A DNA stretch of 43,093 nt. It comes from DATBDE01 sp036270095 (GTDB taxonomy: Bacteria > Actinomycetota > Thermoleophilia > Solirubrobacterales > Solirubrobacteraceae). The notes under the pieces are model-generated. The model was given only the letters and a program-made list of their open reading frames with translations, had not been told where the DNA came from and did no database searches. Below are positions 14,549-22,377 of the stretch, piece after piece (positions within the stretch are counted from its first letter, which is position 1; each line of letters begins with the position of its first letter). The position numbers were made by a program, and so were the translations under genes. Where the stretch lies: assembly GCA_036270095.1 (NCBI GenBank), contig DATBDE010000153.1, positions 1-43,093 of the forward strand, given 5' to 3'.

Positions 14549-16986
14549 CCCGAGCCGGGCGGGTGCTTGACGTCGAACGTCATCACCCACTGGGCCACGT
14601 GCCCGAACCGCGCGGGCGCGTGCATCCACGACAGGTGGAGGTGGTTGCCGCGGCCGTGGTTGGCGTCGCCGTTGTAGCCCACCCAGCGGTAGGGAGACCG
14701 CGGGTGGTTCTGGCTGGGCTCGGCCCACTTGGCCAGGCGGTCGATGTCGTCCCAGCTCCCGCCCGGCCCGGGGATGATGTCGATGGCCAGCCCGAGCGGG
14801 TGCTCGCCGCCGTGGGCGTGGATCGGCTGCAGCGAATAGCCGTCGGTGATGAAGATGTGGTACTTGGCCTTCAGGTAGCGGATATCGGGCAGGAGGCGCG
14901 AGTCGACCCGCTCGCCGGGGAACCCGGGGATGGGCACGATGCGCCCGGGCGTGATGATCTTGCGGACGCCGCCGACCGTGCCCGCGGCCTCGTCGGGCAG
15001 CGGCCCGAGGCCGGGGACGTCGGGGTCGGGCGTCGGCGCCGGGAGGCCGGTCCGCTCGCACGACGTGAGCTTGTCGAGGCCGTCGGTGTCGATGCGGTCC
15101 TTGCCGCTGCCGCAGTTCACGCGGTCGCGTTCGGAGTCGTCGACCCAGGCGCGATCGTTGCCGGGGCCGGCGCTGAGGCGGTCCTTGCCCTTGCCGCCCG
15201 CGAGGCGGTCGTTGCCCGCGCCCGAGGTGACGACGTCGTTGCCGTCGCCCCCGACGAGCGAGTCGGCTCCGGCGCCGCCGTCGATCTGGTCGTTGCCGGC
15301 CCCGCCCACGCCCTTGTCGTCGCCGTCGCCCCCGCTGACCGCGTCGGCGCCGTCGCCGGCGTCGAAGACGTCGTCGCCGGGACCCAGGTCGAGCGCGTCG
15401 TCGCCGTCGGCGCCCTTGACGCGGTCGTCGCCCTCGCCCCCGGTCACGCGGTCGTCGCCCGGGCCGGCGTCGATGCTGTCGGCCCCGCGGCCGCCGTCGA
15501 GGGCGTCCGCGCCCGCGCCACCGTCCAGCGCGTCGGCATCGGGGCCGCCGATTAGGGTGTCGTCGCCGTCGCCGCCGGCCAGGATGTTCGCCCCGGCGCC
15601 GCCGCCGAGCACGTCGTCGCCAGCCCCGCCGATGATCTGGTCGGGGCCGTCGCCGCCGCCGAGCACGTCCGGCCCGGCGCCGCCGTCGACGGTGTCGGGC
15701 CCGGAGCCGCCGTCGAAGCCATCGGCGCCGTCGCCGCCGCCGACGATGTCGGCGCCGTCGCCGCCGGTGCCGGAGTCGTTGCCGGCGCCGCCGTCGAGGT
15801 GGTCGTCGCCCCCGGCGCCGTCGAGGCGGTCGTCGCCACCCGCGCCGTTGAGCGTGTCGTTGCCGTCGCCGCCGTTCAGGTTGTCGTTGCCGTCGCCGCC
15901 GTCGAGCGTGTCGGCGCCGCCGTCGCCGTTCAGCGTGTCGGCGCCGCCGGCGCCGCTGAGCCCGTCGTTGCCGTCGCCGCCCGCGAGCGTGTCGTTGCCG
16001 TCGGCGCCGTTGAGCAGGTCGTCGCCGCCACTGCCGGACAGCGCGTCGTCGCCCGCGCCGCCGTCGAGGGTGTCGTTGCCGTCACCGCCGTCGAGGCTGT
16101 CGGTCCCATCGCCGCCGGAGACCGTGTCGGCGCCGCCGCCGCCCGTCGCGGTGTCGTTGTCGCCACCGCCGTCGACGTGGTCGTTGCCGTCGCCGCCGTC
16201 GAGATGGTCGTTGCCGGCCGAGCCGCTGACCTGGTCGTCCCCGCTCCCGCCGTCGAGATGGTCGTTGCCGTCGCCGCCGGTCACGTTGTCGTTGCCGTCG
16301 CCGCCGCTCACGGTGTCGTCGCCGCCGGCGCCGTCGAGGACGTCGCCGCCGCCGTTGCCCTCGAGGCGGTTGGCGCCGTCCGCCCCGGTCAGCCGGTCGT
16401 CGCCGAAGCCGCCGCGCAGGTTCTCGACGTCGGCGCCGACGTTGTCGCGCTCGCCGTTCTCGCCGTCGTCGGCGGCGCCGTCCGGATCGGCGGTCACCGC
16501 GGCGTTGCGGGCCGAGTAGTCGGCCGTGTCGGTCCCGCCGCCGCCGTTGACGGCGTCGCTGCCCGTCCCCATGACGAAGGTGTCGTCGCCGTCGCCGCCG
16601 GTCACGCGATCGTCGCCGGCACCGTCGGCAATCGTGGCCGGGACCGAGCCGGAGACGGTGGCCGTGTCGTTGCCGCCGCCGGCGTCGATGGACAGCGCGC
16701 CCAGGCCGGCGACGGTGCACGTGACCCGGTCGGGCGAAGGCTTGCTGCAGCCCGCGCCGGCAGTCGGCGGCGTGGTCGAGTCGACGACGGTCACGGTCGT
16801 GCCGGACGCGCTCACGGCAAGGCTGTTCGTGGCCCCGCTGGCGTCGGTGACCGAGACGATCGGCCCGTTCGCGGAGACCGTGGCCGCGGAAGCCGAGGCG
16901 ATCGGGCCTCCGGCCGCCAGCAGCGCCGGTGCGAGGAAAAGCGCGGCCGCACGAAGACGACCGCTGAGCGTGGAGGGAAGCGACAT
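14545..16986 (-). CDS. Secreted RTX calcium-binding repeat protein with C-terminal M15-like peptidase domain
   Basis: An 813-residue exported protein. It has a signal peptide (LRAAALFLAPALLAAGGPIASASA), then an about 80-residue beta-rich N-terminal part. A long block of glycine/aspartate nonapeptides (GGDGNDxLxGG type) follows from roughly residue 115 to 620; these fold into a calcium-bound beta-roll. The last roughly 135 residues are a separate domain: FITDGYSL, then GGEHPLGLAIDIIPG (His and Asp), and GRGNHLHLSW (His-x-His). This fits the zinc ligands of D-Ala-D-Ala carboxypeptidase/M15-like peptidases. I infer a surface protein acting on peptidoglycan. No type I secretion genes are near; export is by Sec. 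Confidence 0.85.
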   Translation of the reverse strand: MSLPSTLSGRLRAAALFLAPALLAAGGPIASASAATVSANGPIVSVTDASGATNSLAVSASGTTVTVVDSTTPPTAGAGCSKPSPDRVTCTVAGLGALSIDAGGGNDTATVSGSVPATIADGAGDDRVTGGDGDDTFVMGTGSDAVNGGGGTDTADYSARNAAVTADPDGAADDGENGERDNVGADVENLRGGFGDDRLTGADGANRLEGNGGGDVLDGAGGDDTVSGGDGNDNVTGGDGNDHLDGGSGDDQVSGSAGNDHLDGGDGNDHVDGGGDNDTATGGGGADTVSGGDGTDSLDGGDGNDTLDGGAGDDALSGSGGDDLLNGADGNDTLAGGDGNDGLSGAGGADTLNGDGGADTLDGGDGNDNLNGGDGNDTLNGAGGDDRLDGAGGDDHLDGGAGNDSGTGGDGADIVGGGDGADGFDGGSGPDTVDGGAGPDVLGGGDGPDQIIGGAGDDVLGGGAGANILAGGDGDDTLIGGPDADALDGGAGADALDGGRGADSIDAGPGDDRVTGGEGDDRVKGADGDDALDLGPGDDVFDAGDGADAVSGGDGDDKGVGGAGNDQIDGGAGADSLVGGDGNDVVTSGAGNDRLAGGKGKDRLSAGPGNDRAWVDDSERDRVNCGSGKDRIDTDGLDKLTSCERTGLPAPTPDPDVPGLGPLPDEAAGTVGGVRKIITPGRIVPIPGFPGERVDSRLLPDIRYLKAKYHIFITDGYSLQPIHAHGGEHPLGLAIDIIPGPGGSWDDIDRLAKWAEPSQNHPRSPYRWVGYNGDANHGRGNHLHLSWMHAPARFGHVAQWVMTFDVKHPPGSG
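15130..16640 (-). repeat. RTX-encoding tandem repeat block
   Basis: About 1.5 kb of degenerate 27-bp units, seen on the + strand as recurring GTCGTTGCCGTCGCCGCC-like text, encodes the GGDGNDxLx nonapeptides of the protein at 14545-16986. Units vary at the DNA level. The strong strand bias opens long but meaningless frames on the other strand. Such tracts are prone to length change. Confidence 0.85.
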
Positions 16987-17164
16987 ATCCACAGGCAGCG
17001 AAAGCGAGCGCACACAGGCTCGCAGGACCGGTACCGGCGACGCAAGCAGGCTTTACACGCGTCGCTTTCGCGCTATTTCGGCATTTTTGCCCTCCTCCTG
17101 AAGCCCGACGCGTGCACGTACGAGACGAAGCCGCTGGTCGCATGGCTACCCTCGCACTCGGAGC

Positions 17165-18079
17165 ATGGCGGCACGGAACGAGGAGTCAGCGCGCGATAGC
17201 GCCCGTCGGCGAGCCCGCGAGCGCCAGCGTCAGGTGATCAGGCGCCGCCGTCTGCTGGCCGTAATCGGCGGGCTGATCCTGGTGCTCCTGGTGGTCCTCG
17301 CGACGGCCGCGTTCGGGGGCGACTCGAAGACGAAGAAGGCCGAGGACCAGCTCAAGCCGCTCACCGCGCCGCCCGACAGCGCCGCCGCGGCTCACGGGCG
17401 CGGCATCCGCGCCATCGACAACGTCCTGAGCTACACGCCCTACGTCTCCCACGGCACGCCGAACCAGAAGCTCGTCGCGCTGACCTTCGACGACGGGCCG
17501 GCGCCGGACACGCCGGAGTTCATCCGCGTGCTCCGCCAGTACCACGCGCCGGCCACGTTCTTCGTGATCACCGAGCAGCTCAAGGACTTCGGCGACGCCA
17601 CGCGCGAGGCGGTGCGCGAAGGCTTCGAGGTCGGCGACCACACCGTCAACCACCAGATGCTGGCCACGCTTGGCAAGGCCGACCAGGAGCACGAGATCAT
17701 CGACGGCGTCCAGCAGATGAAGGCGGCGGGCATCCCGGCGCCGCAGCTCTTCCGCCCGCCCGGCAACTCGTTCGACGACACGACCCTGGGCATCCTCCGC
17801 CAGCAGCACATGCTGATGACGCTGTGGGACGTGGACACGAACGACTACAAGCTTCCCGGCACACCCGCGATCGTCCAGACCGCGCTGAGCCAGGCCAGGC
17901 CGGGCTCGATCATCCTCATGCACGACGGCGGCGGCCCGCGCGACCAGACGCTGGCCGCGGTGCCGCAGATCATCAAGGGCCTGCGGGCCAGGGGCTTCAG
18001 GCTCGTCACGGTGCCGGAGCTGGTGTTCTCCGACCCGCCGCCACGCGACCAGCCGCGCCCCGACGAAGCCGCCGGCTAA
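17165..18079 (+). CDS. Membrane-anchored polysaccharide deacetylase (NodB domain)
   Basis: A 304-residue protein. A basic cytoplasmic tail precedes one transmembrane helix at about residues 30-50 (LLAVIGGLILVLLVVLATAAF), with the enzyme domain outside. NodB motifs are in order: TFDDGP (residues 107-112, catalytic base Asp109 and metal Asp110), HTVNH (159-163, metal ligands), RPPGNSF (motif 3, with Gly-Asn in place of the common Tyr-Gly), DVDTNDY (motif 4) and ILMHDGGG (motif 5). It would remove N-acetyl groups from cell-wall sugars. It is divergent from the RTX-peptidase gene across a 178-bp intergenic region, so both may be wall-remodelling functions. Confidence 0.92.
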   Translation: MAARNEESARDSARRRARERQRQVIRRRRLLAVIGGLILVLLVVLATAAFGGDSKTKKAEDQLKPLTAPPDSAAAAHGRGIRAIDNVLSYTPYVSHGTPNQKLVALTFDDGPAPDTPEFIRVLRQYHAPATFFVITEQLKDFGDATREAVREGFEVGDHTVNHQMLATLGKADQEHEIIDGVQQMKAAGIPAPQLFRPPGNSFDDTTLGILRQQHMLMTLWDVDTNDYKLPGTPAIVQTALSQARPGSIILMHDGGGPRDQTLAAVPQIIKGLRARGFRLVTVPELVFSDPPPRDQPRPDEAAG

Positions 18080-18099
18080 CCGGGTCGCAGTCGTTCGGT

Positions 18100-18122
18100 A
18101 GCCGGGCAGTGCGCCCGGTTTC
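18100..18122 (+). terminator. Probable terminator of the deacetylase gene
   Basis: CCGGGC (18102-18107) pairs with GCCCGG (18113-18118) around an AGTGC loop. Extra weak pairs sit at the base, and TTTC follows directly. It begins 21 bp after the deacetylase stop. The T-run is short, so efficiency is uncertain. Confidence 0.55.
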
Positions 18123-18185
18123 GGCCGTCTTTTGGTGCACCGGATTCCGGCGTAGGCGCTGATGGGTAGGGCTGTCTCTGAAATG

Positions 18186-18248
18186 CGTCCTTTGTAGGAC
18201 GTCGTATTAACTGGTAAAGATAATTTGACCAAAAGTTCCGCTGGAACT
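18186..18248. promoter_or_regulatory. A/T-richer promoter region with two palindromes upstream of the MarR-GNAT gene
   Basis: The segment is markedly less GC-rich than the rest of the window. It holds CGTCCT-TTGT-AGGACG (18186-18201) and AGTTCC-GCT-GGAACT (18234-18248), both perfect. GATAAT and TTGACC lie between them at 18219-18230. The second palindrome ends 16 bp before the start of the MarR-type regulator and is a good candidate for its own operator. Confidence 0.5.
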
Positions 18249-18264
18249 CTGACCATAATTCGTT

Positions 18265-19158
18265 ATGGACCGTTGTCAGGTTGAGCAGGTTCGCCGGTTC
18301 AACCGGACCGTCACGAAGCGGATGGCACAGCTCGATGACCGCGAAATTGCGCGGTATCGCCCGCTTTCGGAGGCGCGGCTGCTCTACGAGATCGGACCCA
18401 ACGGTTGTGAGGTGCGGGCCCTGCGAACGCGGCTGGGACTCGACTCGGACCGCATCAGCCACCTGTTGCGATCGCTCAAGGCTGATGGAATGGTTGAGCT
18501 CGTAGCCGGGGGTCTGGACCGCCGGGTGCGCACCGCGCGGCTGACCGCCGACGGGGAGGCCGAGTTCGAGCGGCTCGAGCGCGTCGGGCTGGCCATGGCC
18601 GAGTCCTTCCTCGGCCAGCTCAACAGCCGCCAGCAGCGTCGGCTGGTCGAGGCGATGGCCGATGTCGAGCGGCTGCTGACCTCCGCCATGGTCGACGTGC
18701 GCGAGGTCGATCCCGTCCACCCGGACGCGCGCCACTGCCTCCGGGCCTACATCGCCGAGCTCAACCGCCGTTCCACCGCCGGCTACGACCCGACCAAGGG
18801 CGTGCCGGCCGAGCCGGCCTCGATGCGGCCGCCCGCCGGGGTCTTCGTCGTCGCCTCACTCGAGGCCGAGCCGGTCGGCTGCGGCGGCGTCAAGTACCAC
18901 GACCGCCAGCCGTCGGAGATCAAGCGCATGTGGGTCGCCGAGTCGGTGCGCGGGCTCGGGCTCGGGCGCCGGCTGTTGGACCGCCTCGAGGGCGAGGCCG
19001 TCCGCCATGGCGCCACCGCCGCGCGGCTGGAGACGAACGGCGCCCTCACCGAGGCCATCGCGCTGTACCGCGCCGCCGGCTACGAGGAGGTCGAGCCGTT
19101 CAACGACGAGCCGTTCGCCGACCACTGGTTCGAGAAGCCGCTGCGCCCTAAGCGCTGA
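18265..19158 (+). CDS. MarR-family regulator fused to a GNAT acetyltransferase
   Basis: A 297-residue bifunctional protein. Residues about 1-140 form a winged helix of the MarR type. YRPLSEARLLYEIG leads into the helices, RALRTRLGLDSDRISHLLRS is the recognition region, and a wing follows with RRVRTARLTADG. Residues about 150-297 form a GNAT domain with KRMWVAESVRGLGLGRRLL (acetyl-CoA motif A) and EAIALYRAAGYEEV (motif B). Such MarR-GNAT fusions are known in actinobacteria and are thought to link ligand or acetylation state to repression. The upstream DNA has two perfect palindromes, suggesting autoregulation. The 3' end overlaps the convergent gene by 11 bp. Confidence 0.88.
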   Translation: MDRCQVEQVRRFNRTVTKRMAQLDDREIARYRPLSEARLLYEIGPNGCEVRALRTRLGLDSDRISHLLRSLKADGMVELVAGGLDRRVRTARLTADGEAEFERLERVGLAMAESFLGQLNSRQQRRLVEAMADVERLLTSAMVDVREVDPVHPDARHCLRAYIAELNRRSTAGYDPTKGVPAEPASMRPPAGVFVVASLEAEPVGCGGVKYHDRQPSEIKRMWVAESVRGLGLGRRLLDRLEGEAVRHGATAARLETNGALTEAIALYRAAGYEEVEPFNDEPFADHWFEKPLRPKR

Positions 19159-19552
19159 CCACCGGCGCCTCGCCCACAGCGTCGGGCCGGCGCTGGCCGA
19201 CCACGAGGACGGCCAGCGCGAGCAGCGCCAGCAGGGCGGCGGGAGCGATGATCAGCCAGGGCAGCGTCCGGAACGGCAGGCCGTCGCCGGTGCGGAACGC
19301 CGCCACGGTGGCGCGCTGGCGGGCCGCCAGGTCGGCCGCTCCGGGCCGGATCGCGGGCCACCGGGCCAACCCGCGGGCGATCGCCGGATAGTTGCGGTCG
19401 AGCTGGGCGACCCCGCCCCGCGAGAGCACGGGCCGGAACTCGTTCGTCACCTTCTCGGCGGCGTCGGTGCAGGCGAAGAGGGACAGGGTGAACGGAACGG
19501 TGACGAGCCACAGGCCGAAGGCCGGGGCGAGGGCAGCGACGGCACGGGACAT
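19148..19552 (-). CDS. Hypothetical membrane protein, 134 aa
   Basis: The product has an N-terminal hydrophobic helix (residues about 5-27, AALAPAFGLWLVTVPFTLSL) and a C-terminal one (residues about 97-118, LIIAPAALLALLALAVLVVG). Between them lies a roughly 65-residue soluble segment, AAEKVTNEFRPVLSRGG to TGDGLPFRT, which is probably outside. I do not recognise the family. The last residues overlap the end of the MarR-GNAT gene on the other strand by 11 bp. The 167 bp between this start and the DyP gene hold no other feature I can name. Confidence 0.65.
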   Translation of the reverse strand: MSRAVAALAPAFGLWLVTVPFTLSLFACTDAAEKVTNEFRPVLSRGGVAQLDRNYPAIARGLARWPAIRPGAADLAARQRATVAAFRTGDGLPFRTLPWLIIAPAALLALLALAVLVVGQRRPDAVGEAPVVSA

Positions 19553-19719
19553 GCTGCCTACTTGCGCAGCCCCGGGCGGCGCGGATCAGTGCGACGCCCT
19601 ATCGTCGCCCGGATCGTGCCGACGCCGACGCCGTCCTCCGGTCCGCCCGCCGAGCTGCCCACGTGCACGGCGTCGACATCGCCCAAGCCGCGCGCGCTCT
19701 CTAGGCTTGCCGCCACCCC

Positions 19720-20736
19720 GTGCCCGCCGGCGAGCCGCAGAACATCCTGACGCCGATCACCGAGGCGTCGATCTTCGTCGTCTGCGTGATCGAGCCCGAC
19801 GGCGAGGACGCGGTGCGCGACGTGCTCGCCGACGTGAGCGGGCTCAAGCGCTCGGTCGGCTTCCGCCTGCCCGAGGGGGAGCTGACCTGCGTCACGGGCG
19901 TGGGCGCGCGCGTGTGGGACGCCCTGTTCGGGGCGCCGCGCCCGGCGGGCCTGCACGAGTTCCCGGGGTTCGAGGGGCGGCCGCACGTCGCCCCGGCGAC
20001 GCCGGGCGACCTGCTCTTCCACATCCGCGCGCACCGGCTCGACCTGTGCTTCGAGCTGGCCGAGCGGCTGGTCAACCGCTTGCGCGGGAGCGCCCGCGTC
20101 GTCGACGAGGTGCACGGCTTCCGCTCGTTCGACGAGCGCGACCTGCTCGGGTTCGTGGACGGCACCGAGAACCCCGAGGGCCAGGCGGCAGTGGAGGCCG
20201 TCCTCATCGGCGACGAGGACGCCGAGTTCGCCGGCGGCAGCTACGTCGTGGTCCAGAAGTACGTGCACGACCTCGAGGCGTGGGACGGGCTGCCGGTCGA
20301 GCAGCAGGAAGAGGCGATCGGGCGCGAGAAGCTCAGCGACATCGAGTTCGCCGACGAGGACAAGGCGCCCAACTCGCACCTGGCCCTGAACGTGATCGAG
20401 GGCCCCGACGGCGAGGAGCGCCAGATCATGCGCTTCAACATGCCCTTCGGCCGCGTCGGCGACGCCGAGTACGGGACCTACTTCATCGGCTACGCCAAGG
20501 CCTCGGACCTGATCGAGGAGATGCTCACGAACATGTTCATCGGCAAGCCGCCCGGGACCTACGACCGCATCCTCGACTTCTCGACGGCGCTGACCGGGAA
20601 CCTCTTCTTCGTGCCGACGATCGACTTCCTCGACGACCCGCCCGAGCCGGGTGGGGGTGCCGACGGGCCCGGCGAGCCCGCGGCCCCGCCGGCCGCCGCC
20701 GGCGACGACTCGCTCGGCATCGGCAGCCTGCGGTAG
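19720..20736 (+). CDS. DyP-type peroxidase with encapsulin cargo-loading peptide
   Basis: A 338-residue heme peroxidase of the bacterial class that is packaged in encapsulins. The GxxDG motif is GFVDGTENP with catalytic Asp147. The proximal heme ligand is His220 (PNSHLAL) and the distal Arg is Arg238 (IMRFNMPF). After the fold ends at about 305 there is a Gly/Pro/Ala-rich linker. The protein closes with DDSLGIGSLR (329-338), which matches the conserved encapsulin targeting peptide. The family would oxidise bulky substrates with peroxide inside the shell. The usual partner, an encapsulin shell gene directly downstream, is missing; a convergent tRNA gene follows at once. GTG start. Confidence 0.94.
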   Translation: MPAGEPQNILTPITEASIFVVCVIEPDGEDAVRDVLADVSGLKRSVGFRLPEGELTCVTGVGARVWDALFGAPRPAGLHEFPGFEGRPHVAPATPGDLLFHIRAHRLDLCFELAERLVNRLRGSARVVDEVHGFRSFDERDLLGFVDGTENPEGQAAVEAVLIGDEDAEFAGGSYVVVQKYVHDLEAWDGLPVEQQEEAIGREKLSDIEFADEDKAPNSHLALNVIEGPDGEERQIMRFNMPFGRVGDAEYGTYFIGYAKASDLIEEMLTNMFIGKPPGTYDRILDFSTALTGNLFFVPTIDFLDDPPEPGGGADGPGEPAAPPAAAGDDSLGIGSLR

Positions 20737-20826
20737 CGGAGGGGGAGGGATTCGAACCCTCGAACGAGGTTGACCCCCGTTACGCGATTTCCAGTCGCGC
20801 CCGTTCAACCACTCCGGCACCCCTCC
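20737..20826 (-). tRNA. tRNA-Ser (anticodon GGA)
   Basis: The 90-nt reverse-strand sequence folds as a class II tRNA. The acceptor stem is GGAGGGG/CCCCTCC with discriminator G. The anticodon arm is CGCGA-CTGGAAA-TCGCG (anticodon GGA, reading UCC/UCU). There is a long variable arm, and the T arm is GAGGG-TTCGAAT-CCCTC. No CCA is encoded. The 3' end lies immediately next to the stop codon of the convergent DyP gene. Confidence 0.96.
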
Positions 20827-20884
20827 GGGACGGGCGGGGGCAAGCGTAGCGGTGGGGACGGGCCGCGCAACGGCCGGGCCCGGG

Positions 20885-22120
20885 CTAGCCCAGCTGCCAG
20901 CTGCCGTCGCGCAGGACCGGGACGCGCTCGCCGGCGTCGGTCACGCCGGTGACCGCGACTTCGCTGGACCCGATCATGAAGTCGATGTGGATCGCGCTCG
21001 TGTTCAGCCGCGGCTTGTCCTCGTCCTCGGCGCAGAACGCATACGCGTTGCCGAGGGCCACGTGGGTCGCGGCGTTCTCGTCCAGCAGCGTGTCGTAGAA
21101 GACGGTGTCGAGCGGGCCGATGCGGCCCTCGCGGTCGACCAGCGCGATCTCGCCCAGGCGGGCCGCGCCCTCGTCCAGCGCCACTCGGGCCCGCAGGGCA
21201 TCCGCGTTGGCCTCGGCGTCGACCTGCACCGCACGCCCGCCCTCGAACCGGACCCGCAGGCCCTCGACGATCGTGCCGCCGAGGTCGAGCGGCTTGGTCG
21301 CCGCCACCACGCCGTCGACCCGCTGCGGGTCGGGGGCGGAGAAGACCTCCTCCGACGGCAGGTTGGGCATGTGGCGGATCCCGTCCACGGTGTCGAAGCT
21401 CGCGCAGATCCACGTCGAGGTCGGCAGCAGCCCCACGTGCAGGTCGGTGCCCGGGCCCTCGAGGTGCAGCTCGGAGAAGCGGCGCGCGGTCAGCCGGTTC
21501 GCCGCGGTGATGAGGTCGTCCAGGCGCGCGGTCCACGCCGCAACGGGGTCGTCCTCGTCCAGGCGGCACACGTGCACGACCTGCTCCCACAGCCGCGCGA
21601 GCGCGGCGTCGGGGTCGAGGTCGGGATAGACCTGCTGCGCCCACCCGACGGTCGGGCAGGGCACGATGGTCCAGTTCGTCGTGGCGGCGTTGACCACGAT
21701 GCCGGTCTCGCGCACGAACGGCAGCTGGTCGTGGCCGGCCCGCGCCGGGTCGAGCCCGTCCAGCAGCCCCGGGGCCACCGAGCCCGAGAGCCCGATGCGC
21801 GCGCAGCGCTGGTCACCCAGCGCGAGGATACGTTCGCCGTACCACGAGGGCACGTAGTCGAGCGTGTCCTCGGCGGCGTGCAGGATGCGCGAGCGCTTGA
21901 CGTGCAGGTCGAAGTACTGGACGTCGACGAACTTCGCGCCCGCGTGGTAGGCCGCGTCGGCGACCGCGCGGGTCAGCGGCTCCTTGCCGGGCTCGGAGCC
22001 GACCGCAACCACCTGGCCGGGTTGAACGTTGGCCGCGAACCCGACGACGAGGTCGGCGAACCGCTCGAGTGGCGGGGAGGGAGGGGAACCGGCGCCTTCG
22101 TCGTGCAAGACGCGCATCAT
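20885..22120 (-). CDS. Aminopeptidase, M29 (thermophilic metalloprotease) family
   Basis: A 411-residue metallo-aminopeptidase. M29 hallmarks are seen: VAVGSEPGKEPL near the N-terminus, DLHVGLLP, HMPNLPSEEVFSAPDP with the metal-ligand glutamates, VFYDTLLDENAATHVALG (Tyr, Glu, His), and NTSAIHIDFMIGS near the C-terminus. The two cobalt/zinc ions would be held by these Glu/His/Asp residues, cleaving N-terminal residues from peptides. Two adjacent ATGs (22120 and 22117) are possible starts; I use the first. The next gene, on the other strand, starts 28 bp away. Cytoplasmic, as no signal peptide is visible. Confidence 0.93.
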   Translation of the reverse strand: MMRVLHDEGAGSPPSPPLERFADLVVGFAANVQPGQVVAVGSEPGKEPLTRAVADAAYHAGAKFVDVQYFDLHVKRSRILHAAEDTLDYVPSWYGERILALGDQRCARIGLSGSVAPGLLDGLDPARAGHDQLPFVRETGIVVNAATTNWTIVPCPTVGWAQQVYPDLDPDAALARLWEQVVHVCRLDEDDPVAAWTARLDDLITAANRLTARRFSELHLEGPGTDLHVGLLPTSTWICASFDTVDGIRHMPNLPSEEVFSAPDPQRVDGVVAATKPLDLGGTIVEGLRVRFEGGRAVQVDAEANADALRARVALDEGAARLGEIALVDREGRIGPLDTVFYDTLLDENAATHVALGNAYAFCAEDEDKPRLNTSAIHIDFMIGSSEVAVTGVTDAGERVPVLRDGSWQLG

Positions 22121-22148
22121 GCCAGTGGGATACCGGAGGGGGAGTGAC

Positions 22149-22352
22149 GTGGCTGCCACGCACCGAGAGGACTGGACCGCGATCGCCCTGCCGTCGCTGC
22201 CCGTGGGCCGCCGGCGGCGCGAGGCGCGCCGCCGGCGCAAGCTCCACGAGGTCGAGGGGTTCCTCGACGAGCTACGCACCAACCTGGACGAGGGGCACTC
22301 CACCCTGGTCCGGGCGCTCGAGGGCTACCGGCACACGCTGCGCGCGCCGTAG
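22149..22352 (+). CDS. Small basic helical protein, 67 aa
   Basis: A GTG preceded by CCGGAGGGGGAGTGAC, with a strong ribosome site, starts a 67-residue protein. It has a very basic middle (GRRRREARRRRKLHE) and an amphipathic helix (VEGFLDELRTNLDEGHSTLVRALEGYRHTLR). There is no membrane segment. The family is not recognised; the basic patch could bind nucleic acid, but this is only a guess from charge. It is divergent from the M29 aminopeptidase with 28 bp between starts. Confidence 0.6.
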   Translation: MAATHREDWTAIALPSLPVGRRRREARRRRKLHEVEGFLDELRTNLDEGHSTLVRALEGYRHTLRAP

Positions 22353-22377
22353 CGCGCGCAGCGCATCACCGTCGCGA

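Noticed and set aside
14930..16519. Long open frame on the + strand with Ser/Pro-rich repeats
   Set aside because: It is the antisense of the RTX repeat block. The low-complexity SSPSPP text is produced by the complement of GGDGND codons, and there is no ribosome site or recognisable domain.
15130..16640. CRISPR-like regular repeats
   Set aside because: The units are degenerate 27-bp codon repeats with no distinct spacers and they encode a continuous RTX protein.
16987..17164. Cyclic di-AMP riboswitch before the RTX-peptidase gene
   Set aside because: Wall-hydrolase genes of actinobacteria often have one, but the conserved core segments are not seen here.
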